A stretch of 6,300 bases of DNA from the NCBI GenBank assembly GCA_019422485.1, contig JAHZDG010000011.1:1-6300 (forward strand), in the 5' to 3' direction. The DNA is from Alistipes sp. (GTDB lineage Bacteria > Bacteroidota > Bacteroidia > Bacteroidales > Rikenellaceae). Under the pieces are notes generated by a model. It did not search any database, was not told the origin of the DNA, and saw only the letters and a program-made list of their open reading frames with translations. Of the stretch, positions 5,704 to 6,300 are shown in pieces. Position 1 is the stretch's first letter. Every line of letters begins with the position of its first letter. A program made the translations under genes and the position numbers.

Positions 5704-6300
5704 ATGGTTGCAGAAATCATCACCATCGGCGACGAAATCCTCATCGGACAAATCGTCGACACCAATTCCGCCTGGCTGGGCCGCACACTGGGCGATGCCG
5801 GGATTCGTATCGGCCGCATCGTTTCCGTATCGGACAACGCCCAGGAGATCGAACAGGCCGTCCAGAATGCCCTGACGCGAGCCGAACTGGTTTTGACCAC
5901 AGGAGGACTGGGTCCCACCAAAGACGATATTACCAAACATACCCTTGCCAACATGTTTTCCATGAAACTGGTTCGCAACGAAGAGGCTTTCCGTTGGGTG
6001 AAAGAGATGCTCGAAGCCCGAGGACTGGTATTCAACGAGCTGAACCAGTCTCAGGCACTGCTGCCGGACGGATGCACCATGCTTCCCAACCGAAACGGCA
6101 CGGCCCCCGGCATGTGGTTCGACTGCGACGGGAAAGTGTTGGTATCCCTGCCCGGCGTACCCTTCGAAATGAAGGAGCTGATCAAAAACGAGGTTCTTCC
6201 TCGTCTGCGCAGCCATTTCACCCTGCCCCGCAACCTGCATAAAACCGCCATCACGTTCGGCCTGGCCGAATCGATGCTGGCCGAAACCATCGCCCCCTGG
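5704..6300 (+). CDS. cinA: CinA-family protein (5' part), MoCF-binding-type domain
   Basis: The first 199 codons of a gene that runs off the right edge. It begins MVAEIITIGDEILIGQIVDTNS, cut here to its key motifs: GDEILIG (9-15), DTNS (19-22), TTGGLGPTKDD (65-75), NRNGTAPG (129-136) and LPGVPFEM (149-156). These define the molybdopterin-binding-like (COG1058) domain of CinA. Full-length CinA proteins, about 410 residues, usually add a C-terminal nicotinamide-nucleotide amidohydrolase (PncC-like) domain that recycles pyridine nucleotides, while the N-terminal domain has been linked to ADP-ribose pyrophosphatase activity in some homologues. The C-terminal half is outside the window, so a single-domain protein cannot be excluded. 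The ATG at 5704 gives exactly the family N-terminus. It lies 50 bp after pyrD, just past the terminator; the only promoter-like element is a poor TATCTTAA at 5685-5692, so expression may depend partly on read-through. Confidence 0.95.
   Translation, partial: MVAEIITIGDEILIGQIVDTNSAWLGRTLGDAGIRIGRIVSVSDNAQEIEQAVQNALTRAELVLTTGGLGPTKDDITKHTLANMFSMKLVRNEEAFRWVKEMLEARGLVFNELNQSQALLPDGCTMLPNRNGTAPGMWFDCDGKVLVSLPGVPFEMKELIKNEVLPRLRSHFTLPRNLHKTAITFGLAESMLAETIAPW

Noticed and set aside
5689..6240. 183-codon minus-strand open frame opposite cinA
   Set aside because: Antisense shadow of cinA, which carries all CinA N-terminal motifs on the plus strand.
1..6300. A new defence, mobile or secretion system
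   Set aside because: Every sizeable gene belongs to a known housekeeping family, gene spacing and composition are uniform, and there are no transposase, integrase, repeat-array or attachment-site signals.

Overview
The window looks like ordinary chromosomal housekeeping DNA from a Bacteroidota, most likely a Bacteroidales member with a fairly GC-rich genome. The evidence is the TAnnTTTG-type -7 promoter boxes (sometimes with a TTG-like -33 element), the lack of Shine-Dalgarno sequences before every start, and protein variants I associate with the group: a long cytoplasmic loop in NhaA, a short PdxB tail and an FKBP-type lipoprotein. I cannot name the genus from sequence alone.

The layout is two divergent gene groups around a 448-bp intergenic region (2794-3241). 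Leftwards (minus strand) run an agmatinase-family ureohydrolase (speB-like, 2793-1738), the Na+/H+ antiporter nhaA (1670-315), and the first 61 codons of a lipoprotein with an FKBP-type peptidyl-prolyl isomerase N-terminal domain (183-1, cut by the window edge). Rightwards (plus strand) run pdxB (erythronate-4-phosphate dehydrogenase, vitamin B6 synthesis, 3242-4282), pyrD (class 2 dihydroorotate dehydrogenase, pyrimidine synthesis, 4445-5653), and the first 199 codons of cinA (5704 to the right edge).

speB has a convincing promoter and probably carries nhaA with it, as 67 bp separate them and no promoter is visible there; a stem-loop sits in that gap. pdxB and pyrD appear to have separate starts. 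pyrD ends at a clear intrinsic terminator placed directly before cinA. A second clear intrinsic terminator (3053-3091) stands in the divergent region with no gene upstream on its strand, suggesting a small RNA or an attenuated pdxB leader.

I see no mobile element, CRISPR array, tRNA, rRNA or evident new multi-gene system. The points most worth a second look are the class 2 PyrD with cysteine at the catalytic-base position, its disordered C-terminal tail, and the orphan terminator.
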